Source of the DNA: Massilia phyllostachyos
GTDB taxonomy: Bacteria; Pseudomonadota; Gammaproteobacteria; Burkholderiales; Burkholderiaceae_D
Assembly: GCF_021044825.1 (NCBI RefSeq)
Contig: NZ_JAJNOC010000004.1
Location: 124,001-188,000 of the forward strand
DNA length: 64,000 nt
Direction of reading: 5' to 3'
Shown here: in pieces, positions 28,316-36,786 of the stretch
Layout: each line of letters begins with the position of its first letter
Numbering within the stretch: the stretch's first letter is position 1
Notes under the pieces: generated by a model
Seen by the model: only the letters and a program-made list of their open reading frames with translations
What the model was told of the DNA's origin: nothing
Databases searched by the model: none
Made by a program: the position numbers and the translations under genes

Positions 28316-28648
28316 ATGAACAAGATCATCGTGCCAGCCCTGGTCGCCACGGCGCTGGCCTGCGGGGCCGCGGCCCAGGCGCACCAGCGCAACGAACAGG
28401 ATGCGCGCGCGCAGCAGGCCAGGGCCGTCAAGGCCGGGCCTTACCGCAGCGTAGCGGCGAGCGGACAACTCAAGCGCGGCGAACAGCTGCCGTCGCGGTA
28501 CCGGACGCATCATTATGTGGTGGAGAACTGGAAGGCGCACCGGCTGACGGAACCGCCGGCGGGGCATCAGTGGGTGCAGGCGGGGAGTGATTATGCGCTG
28601 GTGTCGATTGCGACGGGGGTGGTTACCGAGGTGCTGGTTGGCAGGTGA
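28316..28648 (+). CDS. RcnB-like periplasmic protein
   Basis: A 110-residue exported protein. The signal peptide ends near AAAQAHQ. The C-terminal half, RYRTHHYVVENWKAHRL followed by PPAGHQWVQAGSDYALV and IATGVV, is the RcnB fold seen in nickel/cobalt homeostasis proteins and many uncharacterised relatives. The short His/Gln-rich middle could bind metal. The start at 28316 follows GGGAG; the frame runs upstream through rsxB antisense, which is not translated. Metal specificity is not established. Confidence 0.8.
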   Translation: MNKIIVPALVATALACGAAAQAHQRNEQDARAQQARAVKAGPYRSVAASGQLKRGEQLPSRYRTHHYVVENWKAHRLTEPPAGHQWVQAGSDYALVSIATGVVTEVLVGR

Positions 28649-28674
28649 AAGCGTGCAGTGGTGGAGTGCATGCG

Positions 28675-28813
28675 CAATTGGATCCCGGCCTGCGCCGGGA
28701 TGACGGTTTTTGAGCTACGGGTACTTGTTACGCTCGCTCGAGGCTAGGTCCGCCAGCACGTCGTACGCCCCACTGGGGCCTACGACTTCCGGCGAAGGCC
28801 GGAACCCAAGTTT
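28675..28813. repeat. Second inverted pair of REP-like elements
   Basis: 28675-28705 (core CCCGGCCTGCGCCGGG followed by ATGACGG) and 28782-28813 (core TTCCGGCGAAGGCCGGAA followed by CCCAAGTTT) are inverted copies of the element seen at 8771-8854. They are about 76 bases apart and lie downstream of the RcnB-like gene and of the convergent phaZ. Confidence 0.75.
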
Positions 28814-28831
28814 ACAAGAGCAGCCACTCGC

Positions 28832-28861
28832 AAAAAAAATGCCGGAGACAACTCCGGCATT
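28832..28861 (-). terminator. Terminator of the PHB depolymerase gene
   Basis: On the minus strand, AATGCCGGAG pairs perfectly with CTCCGGCATT around a 4-base loop and is followed by a run of eight T (plus strand A at 28832-28839). Confidence 0.9.
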
Positions 28862-28867
28862 GTCACA

Positions 28868-30103
28868 TCAAGCATGCGCCTTGATGAACTCCGTAATCTT
28901 CGGACAAATAATCTCCCTCCAGCGCCGCCCCGAGAAGATCCCGTAGTGCCCGCACTTCGGGGCCACGAATTCCTGGTGCATCTCCTTCGGAATCCCGGTG
29001 CACAGGTCGTGCGCGGCGCGGGTCTGGCCCAGGCCGGAGATGTCGTCCAGCTCGCCCTCGACGGTGAACAGGGCGACGCTGGTGATGTCCTGCGGGCGCA
29101 CCAGCTGGCCGCCGACTTCCCAGGTGCCCTTCGGCAGGGCGTGGTCCTGGAACACGGTCTTGATGGTCTCGAGGTAGTACTCGGCCGGCATGTCGAGCAC
29201 GGCGTTGTATTCGTCGTAGAACTGGCGGTGCGACTCGGCCGAGTCGTCGTCGCCGCGCACCAGGTGCTGGTAGAACTCGCGGTGGCTCTGGGCGTGGCGG
29301 CCCGGGTTCATGGCGATGAAGCCGGCGTGCTGCAGGAAGCCCGGATAGACCTTGCGGCCATAGCCGGGGTAGTTGCCCGGCACCGAGTAGATCACGGTGT
29401 TCTCGAACCACGAGAACGGCTTCTCGGTGGCCAGGTCGTTGACGGCGGTCGGCGACTTGCGCGGGTCGATCGGGCCGCCCATCATGGTCATGGTCTTGGG
29501 CAGCTTCGGATCCTTGTTGGTCGCCATCAGCGAGATCGCGGCCAGCACCGGCACAGTCGGCTGGCACACGGAAATCACGTGCACGTCCGGGCCGAGATGG
29601 CGGATGAAATCCTGCACGTAGTAGATGTAGTCGTGCAGGTGGAAGGGGCCGTTCGACAGCGGCACCATGCGCGCGTCGATCCAGTCGGTGATGTAGACGT
29701 CGTGCTCCGACAGCAGGGCGCGCACGGTGTCGCGCAGCAGGGTCGCGTGGTGGCCGGACAGCGGCGCCACCACCAGCACCGACGGCTGCTTCAGGGCGGC
29801 GAAGGCCTGGTCGCTCAGGTCCTTCTTGAAGTGGATGAGCTTGCAGAACGGTTTTTCGACGACGGTATGTTCGATGATGCCGACCTCGGCGCCCGCGACA
29901 GGGACGGTCTTGATGCCGAAGGCCGGTTTTTCGTAGTCCTTGCCGAGGCGGTACATGAGCTCGTAGCCGGCGGCGATACGTTGCGAGAACGGGGTGTGCG
30001 CGAACGGGGAAACCGGGTTCGAGAACAGCTTCGAGGACGCATCGGCCCACTGCATCAGCGGGGTCAGGAAGGAGCGTTGCATCTCGTGCAGTTGATAAAG
30101 CAT
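28868..30103 (-). CDS. phaZ: Intracellular polyhydroxyalkanoate depolymerase
   Basis: Mobilises stored polyhydroxybutyrate granules; 411 residues, the family length. The start MLYQLHEMQR at 30103 is the family N terminus and follows AAGGAA; upstream ATGs up to 30160 are not family-like. The nucleophile is a cysteine, not serine, in VISVCQPTVP (C180), as in the Cupriavidus PhaZa1 type. The Asp in GELDDIS and the His in CGHYGIFSG complete the triad. A TATAAT on the minus strand at 30160-30165 is a likely -10. The rest of the 287-base upstream gap shows nothing else except the terminator of the next gene. Confidence 0.93.
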   Translation of the reverse strand: MLYQLHEMQRSFLTPLMQWADASSKLFSNPVSPFAHTPFSQRIAAGYELMYRLGKDYEKPAFGIKTVPVAGAEVGIIEHTVVEKPFCKLIHFKKDLSDQAFAALKQPSVLVVAPLSGHHATLLRDTVRALLSEHDVYITDWIDARMVPLSNGPFHLHDYIYYVQDFIRHLGPDVHVISVCQPTVPVLAAISLMATNKDPKLPKTMTMMGGPIDPRKSPTAVNDLATEKPFSWFENTVIYSVPGNYPGYGRKVYPGFLQHAGFIAMNPGRHAQSHREFYQHLVRGDDDSAESHRQFYDEYNAVLDMPAEYYLETIKTVFQDHALPKGTWEVGGQLVRPQDITSVALFTVEGELDDISGLGQTRAAHDLCTGIPKEMHQEFVAPKCGHYGIFSGRRWREIICPKITEFIKAHA

Positions 30104-30335
30104 AAATATTTCCTTCATTGGGTGCGCGCGTCGCAAACGATTGCGCATGGATTCAATCAATTATAGGGGATAGTCATTTACTTGTGGAAACAGTCGTTTT
30201 CACACCCCTGGAACCCATGGTTACTTGTAGCATATTTGCGCAATGCCGTTCGGTGAGGCCACCAACATATGTGCAAACCACTTGCGCAAGATAGCCTTTA
30301 CGTCGCGATACCGTTACTGAACACGGCGGCCAGGA

Positions 30336-30372
30336 AATAAAAAATGCCGCCCGGCTTGCGCGGGGCGGCATT
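30336..30372 (-). terminator. Terminator of the ferredoxin reductase gene
   Basis: On the minus strand AATGCCGCCC pairs with GGGCGGCATT (plus positions 30343-30352 and 30363-30372), then TTTTATTT. It lies 18 bases past the stop codon. Confidence 0.85.
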
Positions 30373-30390
30373 CTCTTGGAAGCAGGACGA

Positions 30391-31488
30391 TCAGTCGAAG
30401 ACCGGGGTCTCGACGCCGAGGATCTTGTGCAGCTTCGGCGAAGTCGTCGTGTACTGCATGTGGATCTTCTTGTCCGGGAAGATGTAGGGCGCGGCGCCGA
30501 AGGCCGCCAGCGCGGCTTCGTGGAAGCCCGACAGGATCAGCTTCTTCTTGCCCGGATAGGTGTTGATGTCACCCACCGCGAAGATGCCCGGGACGTTGGT
30601 CTCGAACTTCTCGGTGTCCATGACTTTCAGCTGCTTGCGCTCGATGTCCAGGCCCCATTCGGCGATCGGACCCAGCTTCGGCGAGAGGCCGAAGAACACC
30701 AGCAGCATGTCCAGCGGCACGCGGCGGGTGACGCCGTCGGCGCCGGTGACCTTCACTTCGGTCAGTTTACCGTCGGCTTCATCGAAGCCGGTGACCTGGC
30801 CGGTGATCAGCTGCATCTCGTACTCGTCGCACAGCGCCTTCATCTTGGCGACCGATGCCGGGGCGGCGCGGAAGTCCTCGCGGCGGTGCAGCAGCACGAC
30901 CGACTCGGCCTTGCCGACGAAGTTCAAGGCCCAGTCGAGGGCGGAGTCGCCGCCGCCGCAGATGACCAGGTTCTTGCCTTCGAACAGCGCCGGATCTTTC
31001 ACGCGGTAGAACAGCTGGCTGTTCTCGAACTTCTCGAGGCCGTCGACCTTCATGGTGCGCGCCTGGAACGAACCGACGCCGGCGGCGATGAAGATGGTCT
31101 TGGTGATGAATTGCGTGCCGGTCGACGTTTCGACGTTGAAGCGGCCGTCTTCGCGGCGCTGCACGGTGGTGACTTCCTGGCCCAGGTGGAAGGTCGGCTC
31201 GAACGGCTCGATCTGCTTGAGCAGGTTGTCGGTCAGTTCCTGGCCGGTGCACACCGGAACGGCCGGGATGTCGTAGATCGGCTTGTCCGGGTACAGTTCC
31301 ACGCACTGGCCGCCGACGGCCGGCAGCGAATCGATGACGTGGGCCTTGATCTCGAGCAGGCCGAGTTCGAAGACCTGGAACAGGCCGACCGGACCGGCGC
31401 CGATGATGACGGCGTCGGCGTCGATCGCGCCGGCGAACGAGCTGTTGGGAGCGATGCTGCCCGCTTCGTGGGAGGCACTGATGGTCAT
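30391..31488 (-). CDS. TrxR-like ferredoxin-NADP+ reductase
   Basis: A two-dinucleotide-domain flavoprotein, 365 residues. The FAD motif is GAGPVG (residues 30-35) and the NAD(P) motif is [11 protein letters not shown] (about 170-180). There is no CxxC redox pair, so it is not a thioredoxin reductase but of the type-2 ferredoxin/flavodoxin-NADP+ reductase family. [14 protein letters not shown] closes the FAD site. The ferredoxin gene encoded just upstream on the same strand (116 bases away) is the obvious partner. The start has a Ser/Ala-rich N-terminal extension of about 20 residues. Confidence 0.9.
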   Translation of the reverse strand: MTISASHEAGSIAPNSSFAGAIDADAVIIGAGPVGLFQVFELGLLEIKAHVIDSLPAVGGQCVELYPDKPIYDIPAVPVCTGQELTDNLLKQIEPFEPTFHLGQEVTTVQRREDGRFNVETSTGTQFITKTIFIAAGVGSFQARTMKVDGLEKFENSQLFYRVKDPALFEGKNLVICGGGDSALDWALNFVGKAESVVLLHRREDFRAAPASVAKMKALCDEYEMQLITGQVTGFDEADGKLTEVKVTGADGVTRRVPLDMLLVFFGLSPKLGPIAEWGLDIERKQLKVMDTEKFETNVPGIFAVGDINTYPGKKKLILSGFHEAALAAFGAAPYIFPDKKIHMQYTTTSPKLHKILGVETPVFD

Positions 31489-31604
31489 GTGCTTCTACTT
31501 TCTAAGGATTTTGGGATGAGTGGGACGGTGGCCGCTAGTGTGCCACGATTGGGAATGGCACGCAGACGGCGGCCGCGCTGGACGCGGGCCGCCGTCCGCG
31601 GCGA

Positions 31605-31928
31605 TCAGCGGGCCAGCTGGTCCAGCTTGTCCTTGACGTCTTTCCACTGTTCGGCGTCTGGCAGGGCCGGCTTGGTCTTGGTGATCGACGGCCAGAAGCG
31701 CGCGAGATCCGCGTTGATCTTGATGAATTGCTGCTGGTCCGACGGCACGTCCTCTTCCGCGTAGATCGCGTTCACCGGGCACTCGGCCACGCAGACGGCG
31801 CAGTCGATGCACTCGTCAGGGTCGATGGCGAGGAAATTCGGGCCTTCCCGGAAACAATCTACCGGGCATACATCGACGCAGTCGGTGTAACGACAGCTGA
31901 TGCACGATTCGGTGACAACGTGGGTCAT
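31605..31928 (-). CDS. fdxA: 7Fe ferredoxin
   Basis: A 107-residue electron carrier of the Azotobacter FdI type with one 3Fe-4S and one 4Fe-4S cluster. The N-terminal cysteines are in [18 protein letters not shown] and the second set in [18 protein letters not shown]-terminal extension of about 45 residues rich in Asp and Lys is typical. The start MTHVVTES at 31928 is the family start. The longer frame upstream has no support. Likely reduced by the neighbouring reductase. Confidence 0.93.
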   Translation of the reverse strand: MTHVVTESCISCRYTDCVDVCPVDCFREGPNFLAIDPDECIDCAVCVAECPVNAIYAEEDVPSDQQQFIKINADLARFWPSITKTKPALPDAEQWKDVKDKLDQLAR

Positions 31929-32003
31929 AACAGTCCTATTAGTGTTGGTGTGTGTCGCGTCGCCGGGCGCTGACTGGGCCGGCCGGACATGGCAAAGCAC
32001 TGT

Positions 32004-32032
32004 ATTTTAGGGCAATTCGGCGTTTCCTTCAA
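32004..32032 (-). promoter_or_regulatory. Promoter of fdxA
   Basis: On the minus strand TTGAAG (plus 32027-32032) and TAAAAT (plus 32004-32009) are 17 bases apart. Transcription would start near 31997, about 70 bases before the fdxA start. Confidence 0.55.
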
Positions 32033-32100
32033 ATTGGCTTCATACACAATATATATAAGCAAATGCGCCGGGTGGCGCGCGCCTGGCGCCACCGTGGTGC

Positions 32101-32376
32101 TCAAGCAGTAGCGCGCAGCCGGTCGAGCAGGGCCTGCCAGTCGCCGCCGCTGCCGTCCTCGCGCATGAAGACGGTGTGGCAGCGCGCTCCGTCCTCGACC
32201 GTGATCTCCCAGCGCGGCAGGTCGGCGCCGACCGGGCAGGCGGGCGCGGCCGAGAAAAAGTCGAGCCGCCCCAGCAGGCCTTCGAGTTCGCCGCCGGCAG
32301 GGTGGGCGGCGGTGTCGAGGTCGTAGGCCTCGGCCAGGCCGGCGAAGCCGCCGCAGGCGCGTGCGCTGATCTTCAT
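32101..32376 (-). CDS. Emfourin-like metallopeptidase inhibitor
   Basis: A 91-residue protein that starts MKISARACGGFAGLAEAYDL and contains RWEITVEDGARCHTVF; the GGFAG motif, the DTA segment and the EITVEDG strand match what I recall of emfourin, the slow tight-binding inhibitor of the M4 protease protealysin. It overlaps the stop of the M4-type peptidase gene by 4 bases, which strongly supports an enzyme-inhibitor pair. No signal peptide, like the enzyme. It would keep the peptidase inactive inside the cell. The assignment rests on motif and context, without alignment. Confidence 0.7.
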   Translation of the reverse strand: MKISARACGGFAGLAEAYDLDTAAHPAGGELEGLLGRLDFFSAAPACPVGADLPRWEITVEDGARCHTVFMREDGSGGDWQALLDRLRATA

Positions 32377-33854
32377 GGGTTGTCCGTATCGATGGCGGCG
32401 ACGGACGGCGCGACGCATTCGGCCAGGCGACCGTTGGCGCCGCACCAGAGCGCCAGCTTGCGCGCTTCGGCGTCCAGCACCCGGTCCATCCGGTAGTACT
32501 CGGGCAGGTTCATGGTGCCGCAGCAGGCGCGCCGGTCCTGGCGCGCGCCGGCCTTGTCGCAGACTTTGGCCGCGACCTTGTCGCCCGGCCGGGCCGGCGC
32601 CAGGCCCGCGCCCGGTCCCTCGACCACCTCGCGGCGCGCGAACTGGTTGTGGATGAAGCCGGCGTAGGCGGCCGGCTTGCCGTCCTCGCCCACCAGGCGC
32701 AGCATTTCGTTGACCACGTCGGCATAGCCGGCGGCGCTGTCGGGCGCCGCGATCAGGGCGCGCAGCAGCAGGCCGCGCAGGTAGGCCGCGACCCGGTGCA
32801 GCACGGCGGCGCAATCGTCCAGCACGGGGTTGCGCTCGTAGGCGAACATGTCGGCCAGCACGTCGTACATGGCGCCGGTGAACACTTGCGAGATCGCGTG
32901 CACCTGGGTGCCGGCCTGGGACAGGGTGATGTCGTTGTCGGCGTTGCGCAGGCCGACGCTGGAGCCGAGCGCCAGCCCGAACTGCTCGGCGACGTCGGAC
33001 AGGAAATTCTTGTCGTGCAGCTGGGCCCTGGTCTGGGCGATCACGGCTTCGCACAGGTCGAGTTGCGACAGGGTCAGGAAGATCGCGGTCAGGTCGCCGA
33101 AGGCTTCGTGCAGGCCGCCGGTCTGGGGCGGGGCGTCGGCCAGCAGCCACTGCGGCTTCAGGCCGTCGAGCACCGCGTGGGCGGTCTCGTGGGCCACGAT
33201 GTCGAAGGAGCGGCAGGTGTAGACCCGTTCCTGTTCCGAGGCTTCCGTGCTTGCTTTCTCCAGGGTCGGCACGAAATCGCCGAACTTCAGGCAGCCCTGG
33301 GTGCGGCTGTAGAAGGCGTTCATCACGTTCGGCAGGCCGTGCGGGAACACCATCAGCGGCCGGGTGTCGAGGCTGGTGTTCCATTGCCAGGGCAGGGGCA
33401 TGTCGAGCCCGGCGTTGAGCAGGGCGCGCTGGTACATGGTCAGGGTCTGGCGCACCACCGCGAAGGTGTGCACGGCGTCGAACTGCGGGGTGTCGGGCTG
33501 GGTCACGAAGTCGCCGAAGGCATTCGGCTCGACCGCGTCGATGCCTGGGGCGCCCGGCGCGATGCGGGCGTCGCGCGGGCCGGCCAGCACCGCGCCGGGC
33601 AGCCAGGCGCGGCGGGTGCCGATCTCGCCGACCGAGGGGTCCTGCTTCCACATCAGCACGCGCGCGCCGAAGGCCTGGGGTAGGGCGGGGGCCTCGGTCA
33701 GCGGGTCCTCGTCGGGCGCCGGCGGCTGCTCAAGCAGCTGGGCGGCGCGGTGCTGCGCCAGGTAGGGGGCGCTGGGCGTGGGGATGAAGCGGGCCGGCGG
33801 CTGGTCACGATCCTGCGTGTCCAGCACCTCCGGAGAGAGGGCACCTGTTTCCAT
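32373..33854 (-). CDS. M4-type (thermolysin-like) zinc metallopeptidase without signal peptide
   Basis: A 493-residue protein. The zinc motif is H222-ETA-H226 in FDIVAHETAHAVLDGLKP, and the third ligand is probably E250 in GGLHEAFGDLTAIF, the layout of thermolysin and protealysin. A late TQVHAISQVFTGAMYDVL segment lies where the M4 catalytic His region is expected. The start at 33854 (METGALSPE) follows AAGGAG; an earlier ATG has no such site. No signal peptide or clear propeptide is visible, and it is longer than protealysin (about 340), with a Cys-containing tail. Role unknown; protealysin-like enzymes cleave host or bacterial cytoskeletal proteins. Confidence 0.8.
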   Translation of the reverse strand: METGALSPEVLDTQDRDQPPARFIPTPSAPYLAQHRAAQLLEQPPAPDEDPLTEAPALPQAFGARVLMWKQDPSVGEIGTRRAWLPGAVLAGPRDARIAPGAPGIDAVEPNAFGDFVTQPDTPQFDAVHTFAVVRQTLTMYQRALLNAGLDMPLPWQWNTSLDTRPLMVFPHGLPNVMNAFYSRTQGCLKFGDFVPTLEKASTEASEQERVYTCRSFDIVAHETAHAVLDGLKPQWLLADAPPQTGGLHEAFGDLTAIFLTLSQLDLCEAVIAQTRAQLHDKNFLSDVAEQFGLALGSSVGLRNADNDITLSQAGTQVHAISQVFTGAMYDVLADMFAYERNPVLDDCAAVLHRVAAYLRGLLLRALIAAPDSAAGYADVVNEMLRLVGEDGKPAAYAGFIHNQFARREVVEGPGAGLAPARPGDKVAAKVCDKAGARQDRRACCGTMNLPEYYRMDRVLDAEARKLALWCGANGRLAECVAPSVAAIDTDNP

Positions 33855-34032
33855 GACGGCTCCTTGCGAAATGTCGGGCGGCCTGACCATGGTCGCGCGC
33901 CGGGCGGCAAGGGCATTGATAGCGGTCAATTGATCTATATTGAAGAGCTGGAACCGTGCCGGGCTGGATAAGTCCGCTTCCAACTGGCATCATTGCGGAT
34001 TGTCTTGCAACAGATTGAAGGAATCAAAGCCA

Positions 34033-34314
34033 ATGTCGGAAATCAGCATCGTCCAGGAACACAACCTGAGCCCGGAACAGGCGCGCGCCGCGGCCCAGCA
34101 GGTGGCGCAGCGCATCTCTGCGGAATATGGCCTGGAATGCAAGTGGGACGGTGACGTGCTGCGCTTCGAGCGCAGCGGCGTGGAAGGGGCCCTGACCCTG
34201 GAAGACCAGCGCGCGGCGATGCGCATCCGGCTCGGCTTCTTCATGGGGGCGTTTGCGCCGGCCATCGAAGCGAAGGTGACGGAGAAAATGCGCAAGGTAT
34301 TCGTACCCGCGTGA
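34033..34314 (+). CDS. Polyhydroxyalkanoic acid system (granule-associated) family protein
   Basis: A 93-residue soluble protein. The pattern ISIVQEHNLSPEQARAAAQQ, then LECKWDGDVLRFERSGVEG and a C-terminal amphipathic helix ending KVTEKMRKVF fits the small PHA-system family found next to PHA genes. Its exact task (granule surface or regulator) is not settled. The start at 34033 follows GAAGGA. With phaZ about 4 kb away it supports PHB storage in this organism. Confidence 0.75.
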   Translation: MSEISIVQEHNLSPEQARAAAQQVAQRISAEYGLECKWDGDVLRFERSGVEGALTLEDQRAAMRIRLGFFMGAFAPAIEAKVTEKMRKVFVPA

Positions 34315-34323
34315 ATACATGAA

Positions 34324-34351
34324 TGAAAACGGCCGCCCCCAGGCGGCCGTT
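34324..34351 (-). terminator. Hairpin between the PHA-system gene and the ACBP gene
   Basis: AACGGCCGCC (34328-34337) pairs with GGCGGCCGTT (34342-34351) around CCCA. A T-run follows on the minus strand (TTTTCATT), so it ends the ACBP transcript. It may also help end the plus-strand gene, whose stop is 13 bases before it. Confidence 0.8.
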
Positions 34352-34374
34352 CGATCAAGCAGCAGCCGGAGCAA

Positions 34375-34629
34375 TCAGCCCTTCAGTTCCTCGATCAGAT
34401 CGATGTACTGCTGCATCGCATCTTCCTGCGAGGTGCCCTTCAGCGCCGCCCAGGCGTCGAACTTGGCGCGGTTGACGAAGTCGGTCATGCCGGGGCGCTC
34501 GCCGCTGGCGTCGCCGTTCGCGCCCTGCTTGTACAGCGCGTAAATCTTCAGCAAGGTCATGTTGTCCGGGCGTTCCGGCAGATTCTTGGACTCGGCCTGG
34601 GCCTGGGCGAACTGTTCCTGCAAGCTCAT
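34375..34629 (-). CDS. Acyl-CoA-binding protein
   Basis: An 84-residue four-helix bundle of the ACBP family that holds medium- and long-chain acyl-CoA esters in the cytoplasm. The signature regions are LPERPDNMTLLKIYALYKQ and the YKQ...AKFDAWAALKGTS segment, with the conserved Lys and Trp that contact CoA. The start MSLQEQF at 34629 is preferred over upstream codons, which encode an unrelated Cys/His-containing stretch. Bacterial ACBPs are uncommon outside some groups such as Burkholderiales. Confidence 0.92.
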   Translation of the reverse strand: MSLQEQFAQAQAESKNLPERPDNMTLLKIYALYKQGANGDASGERPGMTDFVNRAKFDAWAALKGTSQEDAMQQYIDLIEELKG

Positions 34630-34758
34630 GAATGCTCCTGTGTAGTTGACTGAATGCTCAGCCATCTTAGCGCAGGAGGGGTGCGGACACCGGGAATCCG
34701 GCCGCATTTTAGAGGGGATGCTCGAAGCGGCGCCGAACGGCGCCGCCGGAAAAAAATC

Positions 34759-35115
34759 TTAGACGGCCAGCAGTTCGACGTCGAAGATCAGGGTCGCGTT
34801 CGGCGGGATCACGCCGCCGGCGCCGCGTGCGCCGTAGCCGAGGCTGGCGGGGATGGTCAGGCGGCGCTGGCCGCCGACCTTCATGCCCTGCACGCCTTCG
34901 TCCCAGCCGCGGATCACGTGGCCGGCGCCCAGCGAGAACTGGAACGGGTCGTTGCGGTCCTTGCTCGAATCGAACTTGGCGCCCTGGCTGCCGTCGTCGT
35001 TGCGCAGCCAGCCGGTGTAGTGGACGGTGACGTGCTGGCCGGCCTTGGCTTCGGCGCCGCTGCCTTCGACGGTGTCTTCGTATTGCAGGCCGGAATCGGT
35101 GGTAATGGTGGACAT
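34759..35115 (-). CDS. FKBP-type peptidyl-prolyl isomerase
   Basis: A 118-residue cytoplasmic FKBP that speeds proline isomerisation during folding. HVTVHYTGWLRNDDG, then FDSSKDRNDPFQFSLG, GHVIRGWDEGVQGMKVGG and GYGARGAGGVIPPNATLIFDVELL are the canonical FK506-binding core, with the pocket Tyr, Asp, Trp and Phe present. Single-domain length, no signal peptide. A GC-rich palindrome after its stop (34731-34752) has no T-run on the proper side. Confidence 0.96.
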   Translation of the reverse strand: MSTITTDSGLQYEDTVEGSGAEAKAGQHVTVHYTGWLRNDDGSQGAKFDSSKDRNDPFQFSLGAGHVIRGWDEGVQGMKVGGQRRLTIPASLGYGARGAGGVIPPNATLIFDVELLAV

Positions 35116-35254
35116 GGTATTCCCTGTTGTTCAAGTTGAACGGCGATTGTAGTGCATCGTAGAAGGCTTTGCGTAGAATGGCCGTATTGAAAACCCGACA
35201 AGGAACCGCGATGCCGATCAGCGCCCGTGCACATGTTCAGTGGAAGCCCGCGCC

Positions 35255-36073
35255 ATGAAGGGCGTCGGTCTCGCTTACCGGCGCGCGCTCGGCGCCCAGT
35301 TCTCGCGCCGCATGCTGGTGCTGTCGACCGCGCCGCTGGCGCTGACCCTGATCCTGTGGGGCGCGCTGCTGTGGACCGGCCTGCAGCCGCTGCTCGACTG
35401 GCTGCAGGGCGTCTTCGCGCAGTACGACATCTTCCAGACCAGCGGCAGCATGCTGGCCATGCTCGGCCTCGGCGTGCTGAAGGCGATGGTGATCCCGCTG
35501 CTCGCGATCGCCGTGCTGCTGCCCCTGATGATCGCCTCGGCCCTGCTGTTCATGGGCGTGATCGCGATGCCGGCGATCGAGCGCCACGTCGGCAACAGCC
35601 AGTACCCGAAGCTGGAGAAGAAGCAGGGCGGCTCCTTCCTCGGCAGCGTCGCCATCAACCTCGGCAGCACGGCGGTGTTCGCGGTGCTGTGGCTGGTCAC
35701 GCTGCCGCTATATGCGGTGCCGCCGGTGGCCTGGCTGGTGCAGGCGTGTTTGTGGGCCTGGGTGACTTCGCGCGTGATGAGCTACGACGCGCTCGCCGCC
35801 CACGCCAGTCCTGACGAGCGGCGCGAACTGATGCGCCGCCACCGCGGCTCCCTGCTGGCGATCGGCTTCGCCTCCGGCCTGGCCGGGGCCTTGCCCGGCA
35901 TCGCGTGGATGGGCGGTGCGCTGATCTCGGTGGTGCTGTTCCCCTTCCTGGCGATGCTGTCGCTGTGGCTCTACATCATGATCTTCCTGTTCGCCGGCCT
36001 GTGGTTCCAGTATTACTGCCTGGGTGCGCTGGAAGCGCTGCGCGCAGATGCTTTGTCGCCTCGCGCACCGTAA
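35255..36073 (+). CDS. EI24/CysZ-like integral membrane protein
   Basis: A 272-residue inner-membrane protein with about six hydrophobic segments. The EI24 domain pattern (also found in the sulfate permease CysZ) is seen in the AMPAIERHVG segment, a long GSFLGSVAINLG stretch and the C-terminal FPFLAMLSLWLY. The ATG at 35255 is preferred; a GTG at 35240 in frame is possible. The transported compound is unknown. Its last 98 bases overlap the 3' end of the convergent alkD-like gene. Confidence 0.75.
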   Translation: MKGVGLAYRRALGAQFSRRMLVLSTAPLALTLILWGALLWTGLQPLLDWLQGVFAQYDIFQTSGSMLAMLGLGVLKAMVIPLLAIAVLLPLMIASALLFMGVIAMPAIERHVGNSQYPKLEKKQGGSFLGSVAINLGSTAVFAVLWLVTLPLYAVPPVAWLVQACLWAWVTSRVMSYDALAAHASPDERRELMRRHRGSLLAIGFASGLAGALPGIAWMGGALISVVLFPFLAMLSLWLYIMIFLFAGLWFQYYCLGALEALRADALSPRAP

Positions 36074-36710
36074 GCGAAGAGAAGGCGCCTTCGTGCGCGG
36101 CGACGAAGTTCGACACCGCCTGCGGCGCCCACTTCGCATAGTCGCGCAAGGCCCAGCCGATCGCCTTGCGGATGAAGAATTCGCGCTCGGGCGCGAGTTG
36201 CAGCGCATAGCCGAACAGGCGCGCTTCATCGGTCTCCAGCCGCCAGCCCAACTGGTGCAGCATGGCGATGCGGCGGATCCAGAAGGACTCGTCGGCAAGC
36301 AGCCCGTCCATCATCGCCTGCGCACCTGGCGCCTGGTGCGCGCGCACCAGCTTGCCGATCACGCCCGCCATGCCGTCGACGGTTTCCCACCAGGGCTTGC
36401 GGCGCGCAAGCTCCAGCAAGGGACCGATGGCTTCGATGGGGAGCTGCTTGCGGCGCAGGGCCAGCAGGTCGATGGCCGCGTACTGGTATTCGCGCGGCGC
36501 TTCCATCCACAGCCGGCCGGCCAGCTCGAGCAGCTCCGGCCAGGGAAGTGACGGCGCCCATTCCTTCACAAGGGCGCGTCGCACGGGGCTGGCCACGCCG
36601 AGGAAGTCGAACTGGTCGCGCTGGTAGGCGCGCATGCCGGCGGCGCGCGCGGGGTCCGCCAGCGATTCCAATCGCGCCTTGAGGGTATCGATGGGGTCGG
36701 GTGTTGTCAT
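35976..36710 (-). CDS. AlkD-like DNA alkylation repair protein
   Basis: A HEAT-like-repeat DNA glycosylase of the AlkC/AlkD superfamily that removes alkylated bases such as 3- or 7-alkylpurines; 244 residues. Stretches typical of the family are MRAYQRDQFDFLGVASPVRR, YQYAAIDLL, KPWWETVDGMAGVIGKLV, WIRRIAMLHQLGW and FFIRKAIGWALRDYAK. The tail after EATKHL (about 24 residues, Gly/Thr/Arg-rich) has no family match and is read from DNA that also encodes the end of the membrane protein on the other strand. The start at 36710 (MTTPDP) is an ATG; a TTG lies 9 bases earlier. Confidence 0.9.
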   Translation of the reverse strand: MTTPDPIDTLKARLESLADPARAAGMRAYQRDQFDFLGVASPVRRALVKEWAPSLPWPELLELAGRLWMEAPREYQYAAIDLLALRRKQLPIEAIGPLLELARRKPWWETVDGMAGVIGKLVRAHQAPGAQAMMDGLLADESFWIRRIAMLHQLGWRLETDEARLFGYALQLAPEREFFIRKAIGWALRDYAKWAPQAVSNFVAAHEGAFSSLTVREATKHLRAALPAHPGSNTGTTGRRTGRS

Positions 36711-36786
36711 ATCGTCCAATCAAGCGCGGGCGTCAACCGGATCGGCCGCTCCCCCGTTCAAGATTGAACAGGTAAGAGGAGAAGGC

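Noticed and set aside
30174-30371. A 65-residue frame on the minus strand between phaZ and the reductase gene
   Set aside because: It runs through the reductase terminator and the phaZ promoter region, has no ribosome-binding site and shows no family features.
34731-34752. Terminator after the FKBP gene
   Set aside because: The palindrome is strong, but the T-run precedes the stem in the direction of transcription instead of following it.
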